Positions 31,221-43,465 of a stretch of DNA of 43,553 nt are shown in pieces. The notes under the pieces were generated by a model. The model was given only the letters and a program-made list of their open reading frames with translations. It was not told the origin of the DNA and made no database searches. Source of the DNA: Hypsibius dujardini (Eukaryota; Tardigrada; Eutardigrada; Parachela; Hypsibiidae); the NCBI GenBank assembly GCA_001579985.1, contig LRSR01001326.1, forward strand, positions 1 to 43,553, read 5' to 3'. Each line of letters opens with the position of its first letter. The stretch's first letter is position 1. The translations under genes were made by a program, and so were the position numbers.

Positions 31221-34200
31221 GCAGACAGACAGACAGACAGGCAGGCAGGCAGGCAGGTAGACAGACAGACAGACGGGCAGACAGACAGAAAACACTAGCT
31301 AGCTAATTATACGCAATGCATGTAGGTTGCCGGTCAGCGAACAAACAGACAATGATTCACGTCAGACAGACATGAGCACCAACAGACAGATTGCCCTTTC
31401 TTATGTTTTGATTTCTTTACTGTTGGCGCCGGAGTTTGTATATGGTGATTGACAGCGATTTGTTGGCGACGGTATAAGACGCGCTGACTCACTGGCGGCA
31501 CTTTATAATTCTGCATGTCTTTTAGTCCGAATCAGATGATGAAAGGGCAAATGCGGGGTGAATTGGAATCATTTACCGTTTTTGATGGAAATGAGTCAAG
31601 AAAATATGATTAGTGTGTGCGCCTGCAGCGGGTTGTTGAGTTCGAGCGCGAACAAAGTATACAGCTGGTGGTACACAGTAAATGGCTGTGAATAGTTTTT
31701 TATACGTGTGTGTGTTTCGCTTTGACACCTTGTGATTCATGGCGCGCGCTCGTTTGGGACAGGGTGATTTTTTTATTCGACCGCCAATTGACCAAAAATT
31801 CTTCATGCCTCATGTAGCGCGAAATTGGGTTCCAGTGCCCGGGATATGAAGTTGTCTGCATGTCTGTCTCCATGTCTATCTGCCGAGATATCTATCTTAC
31901 TATCTGTCCGTCTGTCTGTCTGTTTGTTTGTCTGCTTGTTTGTCTGCTTGTCTGCCTGTTAGACTGTTTTTATACGCCTGTGTATCTTCTCTCGGTACGT
32001 TTCTTTTGCTTGAGCCTAGTGTCGTATTCCACGATGTCTCTTGAATTATTGAACCAAGCGAGGTTAATTTTTTTACTGGCAGAAATGGGTGTGTTTTCCA
32101 CTTTAAATTACGTCCCCCACAGCCGCCCCGTGTGTGCCGCCGTCTTAACGAACGTCCAAAAGGGGCTTATAGATTGAATTTAAAGTCTTACGTGTAATTG
32201 AGGACGGAGCGCGTATAAATCACTTCCGCCTGAGTGTGCGAGAGAGCGCCCTGCGCGTGAAAACCAGTTATTTCGACCCAGACCGAAACGATTGCGTTTA
32301 CCCAAACAATTACAATTAAATGCTTAAAAAACAGTGCAAGTGTCATAGGCACGGTATGCGTGTATATGCTGTGAGTCATTCCACTGGCGACGGACAATTT
32401 TTCGCTTACCTATCGAAAGAAAGCCGCGAGAGGAGAAGAAGAGCGACAACGAGAGGGGGTTGAATTATAAATGTTCCATTTAGTCTGTCATAAACAACAA
32501 AAGCCGTCATTGATGAAGTAATTAATAATACTGCTTGACTCTTTTCTCTTTTTCTCCACTGCGCCGCACGGCGCACACACACCGTCGTCGCTGTCGCATT
32601 ACGAACGCGCCACTTGACGGGCGAGGGGAGACGCGGAGCAGCGCAACTGTCACGCAAAAAAACCACCCCGCCACGATGCACTCTGATTAAAAACACGGGG
32701 GAATATTAACGGCTAATTTTTTCATGCCGGCCCACGTTTACTCGCTTTATCCTTCGGATGTGATTATGTATTTTGATCTTTTTTACACCTGTCTGATGGA
32801 TTTGATGTCGTCAATCACTGGCTGCTTTGCTGCTGCTGCGGCGGTTTCTTTATTACCGCGTTCAGGCAACCGTGAACCAACACATCAAGACGGGGGCAGC
32901 TCAGGCAGATGAAACACGGACAACCTCAGGAGCATCCGAGGCAGACTTGCAGGCAGGCAGAGAAACATGCAGACAGACAGACATATTAGACAGACAAACG
33001 TACAGACAGACAAATAGGCAGATAGATGAAATAACAGAAAAATGACTGTTCGTAAACAAATAAACAGAGAGTCAGTCAGCCAGCGGTATCATTTAGGAAT
33101 AGGCAGTGGAGCTCTTCTCGATCTCAGCTGGTTCGCCGTGCTCTACAACGTGGAGACGAAGAGACCCTCTGCTCACATGGACCACGCCCTTTTCGCGCCC
33201 AACGTGTTCGACGCGCGATGTTTGACCACACTCAGCGGTCATTTCACCTCAGCCTCCACTTTCGCTGCTGCTCAGCCCAAGAGACGATCGAGAGTGGAGC
33301 TGAGAGAAAAAAACACACGAAAATGTCTTTTCTTTAGTACTACGAGAAGGTGATTGAGACGTTGTTCGGCACGCGCACACACACATACACAGACAATTCT
33401 CTTACTGCGATTATGTACTAGTACATAGCGCGTGTAATGAATGAGTGCGGCTGCTAGTTGCAGTTTGTGTACCACACACACACATACACTGGTGGCGGCG
33501 GCTGTTTTTACTGCACTGGGTGGAATTACTTTATTGCTGGAAGCTGATAGGCCCGTCGTCGTCGTCGTCTCGTTGGAAACTCTCTTTTTTGATGCATATT
33601 TATTTTTTCGAAGCTGCTGTAGAAGACCGAGTCTGCTTCGTGTGGCTCCAGTGTGCAGAGCAGTATGTGAGAGACCACTGTCTATCCACGCAGCATGCTG
33701 TGGTGTGTCTATTTGTGACGGACTGATGGAGATTGGAGAGGGTGTCTTAACAGGCATCGTAGCCTTGTCTTTACGGTCTCTCTACTCACTACTACCCTGG
33801 CTGGCTGTCTATCGTATCTGAACCCCTCCCCCACCCGCGTGTATATATATATATATCTGTATTTTGTAGTACACTCTGCAAGATTTTTTTTGAAGTGTGT
33901 GTTGAACGCGCGCGCGGTTACGACGCGAGCTCATCATCATCTCATTCTCTTTTTTCCCCGCAAAACACTTTTTCCGTCTGTCTGTCTGTATCTCTCTCGC
34001 ACTCTCTCTCATCTGCCCTTCCGCCCAACCAAGAACACTCTTGCATGCCTGCAAGTTTTGTGGTCGGAATTTTTACTTTTCTCGCTTGAAATCATATTTT
34101 CCCATCGTTGTCTGCAGTGTTACTGCGCGTTCCTTGCGTTGAAGGTGACGGCATCGAGGCTCCGTGAAACTGACAATTTCTGCAGAGGGGGTATTATTAT

Positions 34201-36880
34201 TTTTTTTTGCGGTGGACTTTTTAAAGCCGGATTATCGGATCATTATTTATCCGCTCGCGCGAGCGTTTGATTTGACTCACAATCTGCGACCGTGTGTGTT
34301 GTCTTACACTTTTGTGTTAGTGTGTGTGTGTGTGTGTATGCACTCCACCTTCTACCTCCCCTCTGTGCCTGGTTGACGGCATTTTTTGGCCTGCCTTGAT
34401 GGGGCGGAAGTCGATGGGATTTGATGCAGTGCTTTTTGAAGGTTGGAAATGAGGCTGAACGGCTTTTGGCGCAGTCACGTGGTAAAACAAAAACACAGAT
34501 GGCCAGGGGTTTTTTAGGGCAAACTTTGGAATTTTAGAGAAAAAACATTCAGTTATGTTTTAGTATGTTTTTTTGTGGTCTACATTTTTTTTCGAGTGAA
34601 AGATATTTCTGGAGACGTATTTACTAAATATTCGCCTGTTTTTTAGTTGAGTCGTTTATGTGTCTTACTCACTCTCGTTTATGCTCATGCGTTGAATGGA
34701 ACACGAATTGTTGTTGCTTTTACCTGAAAGGGTTTTTTTTGTATGGTCAACTTCGTTCGTCCTCTTTCGGAATAAACACTTTGATGCACTTGCAAAATCC
34801 CTTCATTTGTAATTAATCATGCGCAAGACTGCTTGATCTTTAAAGCGAATTAATAAAAGTGCGTGGTATTTTCCGTTAGTCTTTTTTATCGTTTGCGGTT
34901 TTTTTCTTACGCTTTTGTCTTCGTGTGTGTGGTTTTGTCATCTCTGCCTTTCTCTCTGTCTGTCTGTCTGTCTATCTCTCTCGGCGTCTTTCTTTCTCTC
35001 GTTGAAGGGCCCTTTCGCTAAACGATCAGACTTATTAGTATTCCTAATTTTTATATTTTTCTCTCTTTGCAGCTCCAAAGACGCCCTCGGCTTTTTTCGA
35101 ACAGCGTCGTCACCTGGAACGCGCTCGGGTATGTTGGCATATGGCGGTGGTGACTGAGAGACTGGCCACCCAACCAACACAATACTTTCCTAAGCTTACT
35201 TGCTTGAGAAATTCTCAAGCACGATCGCGCCGGCATTTTTGTGTCCCACATCACACTCACACACACACACACACACACATCACATAAACATAATTATAGG
35301 CTGTAGAATGAATTTTACTTTTTTCTTCGCGCCGTCCCGTTCTGGTTTCTTATTCACGACTAACTAACGACATGTGTTTCCTTTTCGTCTTTGCAGACGG
35401 GCGATATTTTGAAGACGAAAATTGAGAAACGCCCGGACAGACAGACCTTGGTCCAGCAGCACATTCTGGAAGGTAAAGAAGACGTATACGTAAACTTGCA
35501 ATAGAGAGTTTTTGGGCAGACCCAGGCAATCGTATACGACAGTATTGTGAAAAGGCAGACAGACAGACAGACAGACAGACAGGCAGGCAGGCAGACAGCA
35601 GCAGACAGACAGCAGCAGACAGACAGACAGACAGACAGACTTACAGACTTACAGACTTACAGACTTACAGACTTACAGACTGACAGACAGACAGAGACAG
35701 ACTGCCACAGGACACATCGCTCGATTAAAAGCGAGTAAATAGCACTGACACTGGAATATAGTAAGCAGAGGAACAAACACATCACAATGATGCAGATGAG
35801 AAGACAATTAGATAGACTGACACCATTGACGATCAGGATCTAATTGAGTGCTGCAGACTTGGCTGCTAAAGTGCATTATTTTTATGGCACAATCTAAATT
35901 TTCACTGCTGTACCAATTATTTATCTAAGCGCAGTCAAATAACGCCCTGCAGGAGTACCATGATACTACATAAAACACCACGCTGGGTTAGTGTGTGATG
36001 AGAGTGTTTGCTAGTGCGCGCGCGAAAACCTGCTCCTTAGGGTTCGTCGTCAGTGGTGTCTGCAGTGAGGGTTTAAGATCACATAAGAGTCTCACAGAGA
36101 GCGAGTTCGCTTGTCTAGGTCGCGGCATGCTCACTCAGACGAACAGCTCTGGTATTTCGGAGGCCTGGCTCTTCATCCCCGCTCGCTCAAAGAGAGTAAG
36201 AGAGGGATCGGAGCACCGGGTGGCCGTCATAATTTAGATCTTAGTTTTTCATCCTGACGTGGATGAGAGTGTGTGTCTCTGTCTGTCTGTCTGTTTCCTC
36301 GATGTGTGCGTGGTGTGAGAAAGTATATGCGGTAATGTAATGTTCTTGTTATGCTATATATCTTCCGCTGCTCTCGTTGTCTACAGATACGAAAATAGCC
36401 CCATCACTAGCGGACACCGAACGGAAGCTGAAGAAAGCCAAGTTGTCGGATTACCTAAGCGTACGTATTGCAAACTCACTCCCCCCCCCTCTAATGTGTG
36501 TCGCCGCGCCGTCTGTGCACTCACCCTTCCGCTCGTCACGGAACGGGACCTCTTCTTAGCGCTGGCGAAGAGATGGGTTCTTGTCTGTCAAGACGTTCGT
36601 TTTTTTTCCTCAGAGTCTGATCTTTGTGTGTCTTTGCTCTCTCGTTGCAGGATAAAATCGCGCACCGGCCAGGGCCGCTGGAATTAGTGCAAGCCAACAT
36701 TCTCAAACTCCCTGTTTACGATGAAGGCTCTGCTAGCTCTGGTGATGGTAGGTCTCATTTCATTTACATTTGAAGTTACAAATTGGTGTACCAACGGTCG
36801 AAAAATAGCGACATTTTTGGACCATCCAATTTTTATACCGCACTGAACGGTATTGGTTAGTCAGTCAAACAGACAAACAT

Positions 36881-36925
<45 letters not shown>

Positions 36926-38999
36926 CAGGCAGGCAGGCAGACGAAAAGTGGGGAAGATGGCTCCCATGCTGGTCCGTAAAACGGAAAGGAGGGCGATGCA
37001 TGAATAGGCCCTGTTGCAATTCAGGCATTAACTCTAAGTAGGCAAGTCATTCATGAGCAGGAATCAGCTGTATGAAGTCTTGACCGATAAATTGGAAGTT
37101 ACATGTAGCGAGTAGCGGTTTACAAAACAAGAGAAAGTGTATCAATTTCTTAGCGGCGCGTGTGTGTATGTTTGACTACACATAGTGAGCGCCTTTGATC
37201 GTATGAAAAACCTTGTTCAAAAGTGCACTATCTGTCAGTTTTATTGTTCAACGTTTTCGAAAGGAATCTATAGGCAACATTACTCTTTTCTTTAGTGCGT
37301 CCTTACGCAAACCGACTTTCCGCCCCCTGCAATTGCAAGTCGCGTGCACTGCACACACTGAGGGCGTCTGTTGATTTTTCAATTCATGCATGGCGCCGGC
37401 CGGCATTCCTGTTCCTTTGGGCTCATAGTAATGATGTCGATGATGATGATGATGATGATGGTGTGGTGTTGTTTCTGTTTGCGTAGGAAGCGTAGGGCCG
37501 ATCTGCTTGGTTTGTGTTTTTTATTCTACGTTAAGTCTCTTAATCGTTGTCTGCTAAGGCTTTTATGCGTGTATGAGTTTGAGTAAGACGACGGTGACTA
37601 GTAAGTGTGTGATCACCGATTTGATGTATTATGAGTTAATTTTTTGTTTGTTCTGTCCCTTGCAGGCAGCGGCTGCCTTGATTTCCCCAACGGCGAAGAC
37701 ACGCCGGCGCGATCTGTCGACAACGATACCGAGTACAGTACGGAGGAGGATGGAAGCAGCAGCACAGCCAGCAGTCCCACAGGGGCCTTGGCCAATTTGA
37801 AAGGTACGGAAATGGTGGTTACTGTGATTTCGTTGCCCCTGTTCGTATACTGTAGACATGTCTGACTGAATGATTGACCGAACTGGCTGTCTGTGTTCGT
37901 CCCAACTGAACGGCTTGGCGGTTTGCCTGGCTGCACATAAGCGTCCATCTGCCCACTGTCTCAGATTATCGGTCTGTTGGATAGTCCGTGCTTACAACCT
38001 TGTGTCAACCGGTTTCTGATCTGTCTGTCTGGCTGGATGCTTGTCTGTATGTTCGTTTCTCTGTTGCTCTATTCAGCTGTTTGTCGATCTGTCTGTCTAG
38101 CTGTCTGTCGGTCGGTTTGATCCCCACCTCTCAGTGCTCATGTCTGTTTATATATGTCTGTATATCAGTCAGGCAGTTTATCAGTCTGCCTGTCTATCTA
38201 TCTTTCATCACACTTGATTTGATCAAATTCTTGTTCACAGATTTACAACTCACTTCCCCGGCATCTTCGGGTGGAACGATTCCCTCCACACCCGCCTCAT
38301 CCGACTCGAAAGCTCCCTCCCCCGCCAACTCGATATCCTCCTCGTGCCCCGGTAGTGTACAGCAGCAGCAGCAGCAGCTGCTCGACATCGCTCGGCGACG
38401 CGCTAACAGCCTGATTCAAAGCGACGCCACATCCGCCGCCGCGACCTCTGCCGTCAGCAGTCAAGGTTATCCAGGTTCCGCGTCGTCGTCGTCCGTGCCG
38501 CCCACCACATCCACCAACACGTCGTCTGGCAATGGCAGCAGTTCCTCATCCGCAACTGCAGCAGCAGGCCAGCCACATACTGCCACGTTCCACAATAGTC
38601 ATCGACGGAGTAAGAAGAGCCGTGTTAAGCCGCCCGTGCCACAGAAAGCGCGGACGCTAAAGTTCCACGAATACCGGCCGGCGGCGGTTGCTCAGAACAA
38701 AGCGCCGGCTAAAAATACGGCAACGTCGTCGTCTGCACCAGATGGATCGTCATCTGGTGGGGCAGCCGTGGGCTCTGTTGCCGTCTCGCAGGACGGCAAG
38801 GCGACCACTTACGAGCTCACTCTCAAGCAGCAGCAGCAATACTTGCAGTGGGAGATGGAAGCCCAGCTGAGGAGAAATGAAACTGCCCAGGTATGCGATG
38901 TGCATGATCCCATTGAATGCAGATAGATTAATGCCTATGTCAGTAGACAATCTAAACATACAGTACAAGTAGAGGCTTAGATGGGCATTCACAACTACA

Positions 39000-39050
<51 letters not shown>

Positions 39051-42000
39051 CAGACAAACCCAGTGTGGATATTCAGACAACCAGGAAACAGACAGCGGAT
39101 TCGTTTTCAACTTTCAGAAAGTATAAGATGTTAACTTTTCTTCTTTTAAGGCCGAATCCTCGAGAAGAGAGCCGAGGAGTTCGCAGGAAGTCAGCCACCC
39201 CACACCGGCCGAGCACCCCAGACCGCAGCCGGCTCAGCATCTGACTCTAACCTTCCCGGCGCAGCAGACGGTGATGACCGGGGTCCAATTCCAGCCCATC
39301 CGGCTGGTGCAGCAGCAGCTGATCATCAACAGCACGATCCCACCGGCCCCTGCCATGAACATTGGCTGCTATCCGTCCCAGCAGATGAACATCAACGTCC
39401 CGTCGCCGCCGGAAATACCCGCACCACCACCACCGGCCCCACCACCGGCACCGGCCGCCCCGCCAACGGTCGAGGCAACGCCGCCATCGACGGCGGAACA
39501 ACAACAACCGAAGAAGCCGGCTAAACTCGATGAGATGCGAGTGAAGGATTTACGGGATCTACTGCTGGCACGGAAGTTGCCGGTGTCTGGCTCGAAGACA
39601 GCTCTGCTGGAACGGTTGAGGGTATACTTTCAAGCCAATCCCGATGACAACTACGTGTTCAGCTTGCCGGCTGCCAGTGCTGCTTCACCGCAAGACGCTA
39701 AGCCCGAAACGTCACCGTCACCCAAGCAGGAAGGAGGTTCGTTTAACCAGTAGATTGTTGAAATTTCTAGCATTCAAGCAGGCAGATAAATGGTGCGCCT
39801 ACTTGAAATAATAAGGGGCGGCATCAAACGTGAAATGCCAAATTCAAATCACTTCAGGTAACATCAATTCGTCCGTGCTTTGATTTGAAAACGGTCGAGC
39901 ATTATTATCCATAAGCTGGAAATCCGTTTGAGACGTTGAAATCAAACAAATTTTGTCTTGCTGAAGAATTTTTAATGGTTTTTATTGCCTCTGAAGGGAA
40001 GGCCAAGTGGCGAGCTTTCAATGTTTCTGCTGCTTACAATATGTCGAAGTAATATTTACGTCTGAATAAATTAAAACTTTGGTTTGATTTAATACCCTAT
40101 GAGGAGACTTTTACTTCGTACAGTGTGGATAAATAATGTTCGCGCTCCTTTTTTGAGATTTTTAAACTCAGTATGAAGCGATGTCTGAAGTCAAATCAAA
40201 TTTTAGTCCAAATCAATTCTTACTGTTGGCCTTTCGAAGCCACCGATAGAAAGTTAAGAGGCCAGCAGCATGAGCAGATTTTTCTGATTAGTAATTTGTA
40301 CCTTACTTTAGGAGTGCCATCAACGGCATCCGATGCTTCAATGGAGCATAAGTCGTTCGAATTGCCCGCAGCAGCCCCCGTGGTCGCCCAGCAGCAGCCC
40401 ACACTCTCCTTCCTACAACTCGACCCGCTCCAGCAGCAACAGGCCACTCAGATTGCCCTGCAGACCCTCTCGCAAATGCGCAGCATGCAACAGCAAGGCC
40501 AGGGCGTGCAGATGAATCTCAACAGCTCCACCAGCAGCTGCCCTTCCCCGATGGAAGTGGACAAGCAGCCCCAGCTGAACGGCACCGGCGCTTCCCACCA
40601 CCACCAAAACCGCACCCACAGCCTCCCGACCATCTTTCTGGCCACCAGCCAGCCCAACGGCGGCACGGCCTCTCTGACGTTCCAGTCGACCCCGTTGCAG
40701 ATGCAGCAGAACGCCGTGCCCTGCATCATCACCATGAATGGGCTAAACTCGACGTTGAACTTGCTGAACGGCTTTAATATCGTCACCACGAATAACGGTA
40801 ACCAAACGCAAAACCAAATTCAGCAGCAGCCGGTTCACGACCAAACGCCTGACCAAAGCCAGCAGCAGCAGCAGCAGCCGCATCAACAGCCTCGGCCGCA
40901 ACTGCAAAGCCAGGTCTCCTCCGATTCCGAGTGTAAGACTTCCCTTGAAAAGGCGATCCAGGGCTTGCGGCAGAAACTGCTCTTTGGACAGACGCAACGT
41001 GAACAAAAGTTTGCTAACGAGCAGCCGCTGTCTGTCAGCATGGATGTCTATCAGGAGCAACCGCAACCGCAACCGCCGCAACAGCAACCGGATTTACAGA
41101 ACTGTGCCAGCTCGTATCGCCCCAATTCCGCGTACGCGGACAGCAGCAATGGCGGTCTTGATGCCATGCTGACAGACGAGGAGCCCGTCGTCCTGGTGAC
41201 GCAGCAGCAGAGTACTGCCGGCGGCGGCGTCATCGGGCAGATGGATAACGACTTTGCAAGTCTGGGCAAGGCAGGCGGCGATGCCGGAAATCATTTCGCC
41301 GCCCACTGTTCCTACGGCCAGCCGTCATCCTTGTCGGACTGCGTGAAAAGCGAGGCGATGGATGACATCTTCGAAATCCTCATTCGAAGTGGCGGTGAGT
41401 CACACATTCTTTTGCTGTGTGGGCCTGTGTTGGTCTTGGTTATGCCGTGGATTAGTGGCGCGTGGTGGTGATTTTGAGTTTCGCTAAGCTGTTAATTTGA
41501 GACGTGTTTGTGCGGGGTACGAACGTCTTTTTCTCCCATGCCAATCTAATTTTGTCTGTGATGATGTCCTGTTGTCTGTCTGTCGGTTTGAATGTAGCGG
41601 TTTACTGGAATTTCGTCTTTTCGCGGGCTGCGAAGTAACGAGACTGTTTAAATGTGTCTTTGTCTGTTTAAATTGGTCAGCACGTTGTCTGTGATTGTGT
41701 ACTTTGACTTTCCTCTTTCATCCGAAGTTGATTTTGTGTCGTTTCCTTTATGGTCAAATTCCAATGTCTTCATCAGGAAAGTGTTAATTCATTTTGTGAT
41801 CTACAGAAATACCCGCTGACGCTGCTCAAGAAGTCCTGCCAAAGAGTCAGATCCTCCAGCATCCCAAGCCGTCCCCACCGCCGCCGATAGCCCTATCAGC
41901 GAATTCGGGCTTGCTGAACGGCTACCACACTGATCTCCACTACCAGCAGCAGCAGCAGCGCCAACGTTCCTACAGCCACCCTTCCCCGCTCTACCAAAGC

Positions 42001-42825
42001 GACGATCTAATGCACAGCAGCAGCAATTCCGGCCCCTTACCCCCCATTCAGCAGTTCACCAGCATCAGTCCGGCTAACCACGGCTCCCCGGCCTCCCAAT
42101 CCGGGGAGACGAGCAATGAGACGAGCTCGATTCAGCAGCAGTTTGCGCTGTTGGAATACCTTGCCCAGCATCATTTGCAGGCGCAGTCTCAACCGCAACA
42201 ACAGCCGCAGCAGCACATGGGGACTGTTCATGCTTTCCAGCATCAGCAAGGACTACAGCAGACATGCGGTCCAGTTCATGATATGCAGCAGCAGAATATG
42301 CAAATGGTGCAACAACCTCAGCCGCAGCAGCCGATGCAAATGGACTACCAATGTGACTCCTCCGCGTTCAGCTATGCCGACCACAACGCCAGCGATGAGC
42401 AGTTTGAAAACGACGAATTCGCCGCCTTCATCCAAGGCCTGATTCAACAGGGTAACGGCACAAACGGCGTGGACCTCCTGAATGTACAACATCACCCGCA
42501 GCAGCAGAATCCTTCTTCGTCTGCGCCGTCCTTGCCGGAAATACTGACGCAGGATTTGAGCGAGTTGAAGCAGGAGGACCTGATGAACGACGTCGACGCC
42601 TTCCAGGACGTCGGCAACAGTATGGACCAATCGGACAGCGGGCTGGGACACGGCAGCGGCGGCACCGACGAGTTGGACCAAACCTTTCTCAACTTCTTTG
42701 ACGAGTTCCCCAGCTCCCCGGTGTGGAATATACCGGTGGACCCCCGTAACGGCAGCTACCTCGGCGGTCCGGGTGGTGCCGCGTCGGTCATGTATTGGAA
42801 TTCCGAATCCGAACCGATGATGTAG
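28574..42825 (+). CDS. MRTF: Myocardin-related transcription factor (RPEL-SAP SRF coactivator)
   Basis: MRTFs bind G-actin through RPEL motifs, enter the nucleus when actin polymerises, and activate SRF targets (family knowledge). The eleven coding exons are 28574-28766, 29239-29304, 35073-35128, 35397-35472, 36387-36460, 36651-36747, 37666-37803, 38241-38890, 39151-39736, 40312-41394 and 41807-42825. All phases agree and give 1,345 residues. RPEL1 is at about 66-88 (LAQRRPVNQLIDQGIMPP), RPEL2 at about 106-131, RPEL3 at about 156-177. The basic box is at about 354-380 (KARTLKFHEYRP, the B1 equivalent). A Gln-rich stretch is at about 424-446, SAP at about 576-608, and a conserved MDDIFEILIRSGEIP block at about 993-1009. 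The remainder is a Gln/Ser/Pro-rich activation region. ATG 28574 is preceded by an in-frame TGA, which fixes the start. A leucine zipper after SAP is not obvious. Confidence 0.96.
29239..29304 (+). CDS. MRTF: MRTF exon 2, RPEL motif 1
   Basis: CCCCGCAG/ and /GTAAGT flank 66 bases encoding LKVKLAQRRPVNQLIDQGIM. This is a clear RPEL, with R-P and the hydrophobic L-I-x-x-G-I-M core that inserts into the actin cleft. Confidence 0.95.
29374..29466. repeat. 30-bp unit repeated three times
   Basis: TCTACTGCGCTGTTCCAGTG recurs at 29381, 29411 and 29441 just inside MRTF intron 2. Confidence 0.95.
31140..31288. repeat. (ACAG)n array in MRTF intron 2
   Basis: A clean ACAG run is flanked by GCAG/GGCA variants and two copies of a GACAGGCGGGCATGCA segment. 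Confidence 0.95.
31858..31960. repeat. (CTGT)n array in MRTF intron 2
   Basis: CTGT/TTGT units lie on the opposite orientation to the array at 31140. Confidence 0.9.
32951..33027. repeat. (ACAG)n array in MRTF intron 2
   Basis: A degenerate ACAG/GCAG array. Confidence 0.85.
35073..35472 (+). CDS. MRTF: MRTF exons 3-4, inter-RPEL linker and RPEL motif 2
   Basis: Exon 3 (35073-35128) encodes PPKTPSAFFEQRRHLERAR, matching the conserved spacer after RPEL1 in MRTFs. Exon 4 (35397-35472) encodes ILKTKIEKRPDRQTLVQQHI, the second RPEL. In vertebrates this inter-RPEL region carries part of the bipartite nuclear import signal (family knowledge). Confidence 0.95.
35552..35702. repeat. (ACAG)n array in MRTF intron 4
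   Basis: ACAG units are mixed with five ACTTACAG octamers (about 35637-35680), close after the exon at 35397-35472. Confidence 0.95.
36387..36747 (+). CDS. MRTF: MRTF exons 5-6, second spacer and RPEL motif 3
   Basis: Exon 5 (36387-36460) encodes DTERKLKKAKLSDYLS, the basic spacer equivalent to QLKLKRARLADDLN of vertebrate MRTFs. Exon 6 (36651-36747) encodes DKIAHRPGPLELVQANILKL, RPEL 3, whose RPGPLELV is the most conserved of the three. Confidence 0.95.
36869..36941. repeat. (ACAG)n array in MRTF intron 6
   Basis: ACAG units end in a GCAG variant. Confidence 0.95.
37666..37803 (+). CDS. MRTF: MRTF exon 7
   Basis: 138 bases encode an acidic Ser/Thr-rich linker (DNDTEYSTEEDGSSSTASSP). It is probably a flexible phosphorylatable region between the RPEL block and the basic box. 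Confidence 0.9.
38241..38890 (+). CDS. MRTF: MRTF exon 8, basic box and Gln-rich segment
   Basis: Low-complexity Ser/Gln/Ala sequence precedes HRRSKKSRVKPPVPQKARTL, followed by KFHEYRP. The last part matches the KKLKYHQYIPP B1 box of vertebrate MRTFs, which contacts SRF. The exon ends with YELTLKQQQQYLQWEMEAQ, a short version of the family Gln-rich region. Confidence 0.92.
38999..39056. repeat. (ACAG)n array in MRTF intron 8
   Basis: A clean ACAG array about 95 bases before the next acceptor. Confidence 0.95.
39151..39736 (+). CDS. MRTF: MRTF exon 9, SAP domain
   Basis: A Pro-rich stretch (APPPPAPPPAPAAPP) leads into LDEMRVKDLRDLLLARKLPV, then SGSKTALLERL. This is a complete SAP helix-turn-helix DNA/chromatin-binding motif. 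The donor GGAG/GTTCGT is weak, but phase and homology support it. Reading past it reaches a stop after five residues (39751-39753). Confidence 0.9.
40312..41394 (+). CDS. MRTF: MRTF exon 10, Gln-rich transactivation region
   Basis: 1,083 bases, strongly Gln-rich, with a short possible helix (KTSLEKAIQGLRQKLLFG) where the leucine zipper is expected. The exon ends with AMDDIFEILIRSG, matching the MDDLFDILI/SGEI block conserved after the zipper in MRTF proteins. The ORF stays open 138 bases upstream of the acceptor. Confidence 0.93.
41807..42825 (+). CDS. MRTF: MRTF last coding exon, C-terminal activation domain
   Basis: It opens with EIPADAAQEVLPK, completing SGEIP, then continues Gln/Pro/Ser-rich. 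Acidic-hydrophobic patches (FENDEFAAFIQGLI, DQTFLNFFDEFPSSPVW) are typical activation-domain features. The stop is at 42823-42825. Confidence 0.93.
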
Positions 42826-43465
42826 GAGGTGGGGCCGCGTGGCTGGAATCTCTTTTGTCTTGAAGTTAAACTGCACACGGGATATGCCCACCGGAGAATG
42901 TGTTGGAGTGGTGGTGGAGAGAGTCTTTCGAGTCCGAGAGAGTTTGTGCCATGTGTATGGGTGTGTTCCTGTGCGCTCGACCGACCCCGGTGTGTGTGAG
43001 AGCCAGGATCAAAGAGCCTGACATCTCTGGAGAGAGATTCAGTGTCCCGGTGGATATCCGACGACCCTCTGCAACCGATTGTCCGGATGTGTGTGTGTGC
43101 ATGTCTTATCGGTTTGCTCGGTGGTGTTTTTTTTAGAATTCCTAAGGAGTATTTGTGCCTTGTGTCCGCCGGTGTGCGAGTCATTCACTTGACCCACCTC
43201 GGTCCATCGACATGTCCTTGTATTTTCAAGCCCAAATTCCTGTAAAGTTTCGTTTTTGGTTTTGTTTGCTCGTTTTTGTTTTTCCTCTCTTTTTGTCTCT
43301 CGTCATCTTTCCCCGCGTTTGCCGTTTACCTTGTACAGCGCAGCTTCGTAGCTAATGAACCTTTTAATTTTTTTATTAATATAATTGATATTTTCAGATC
43401 ACAGTGCCTTTGACGACACTGTCCGTTGTAACAAAAATGGAATAAAAATCAGATTTTCGTGCCTG
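42826..43465 (+). terminator. MRTF: MRTF 3' UTR and poly(A) signal
   Basis: About 615 bases of GT-rich sequence without ORF support lead to AATAAA at 43441-43446. Cleavage should fall 10-25 bases later. The remaining bases to the window end hold nothing visible. Confidence 0.75.

Larger units (their letters stand above)
29305..35072 (+). other. MRTF intron 2 (5.8 kb)
   Basis: This is the largest intron of the gene. It contains a GATT-rich 27-bp repeat near 29881-29960, tetranucleotide arrays at 31140-31288, 31858-31960 and 32951-33027, and a TG run at 34320-34338. A splice-flanked candidate exon at 30170-30218 is treated as a finding. ORFs in this interval show no family signature. Confidence 0.7.
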
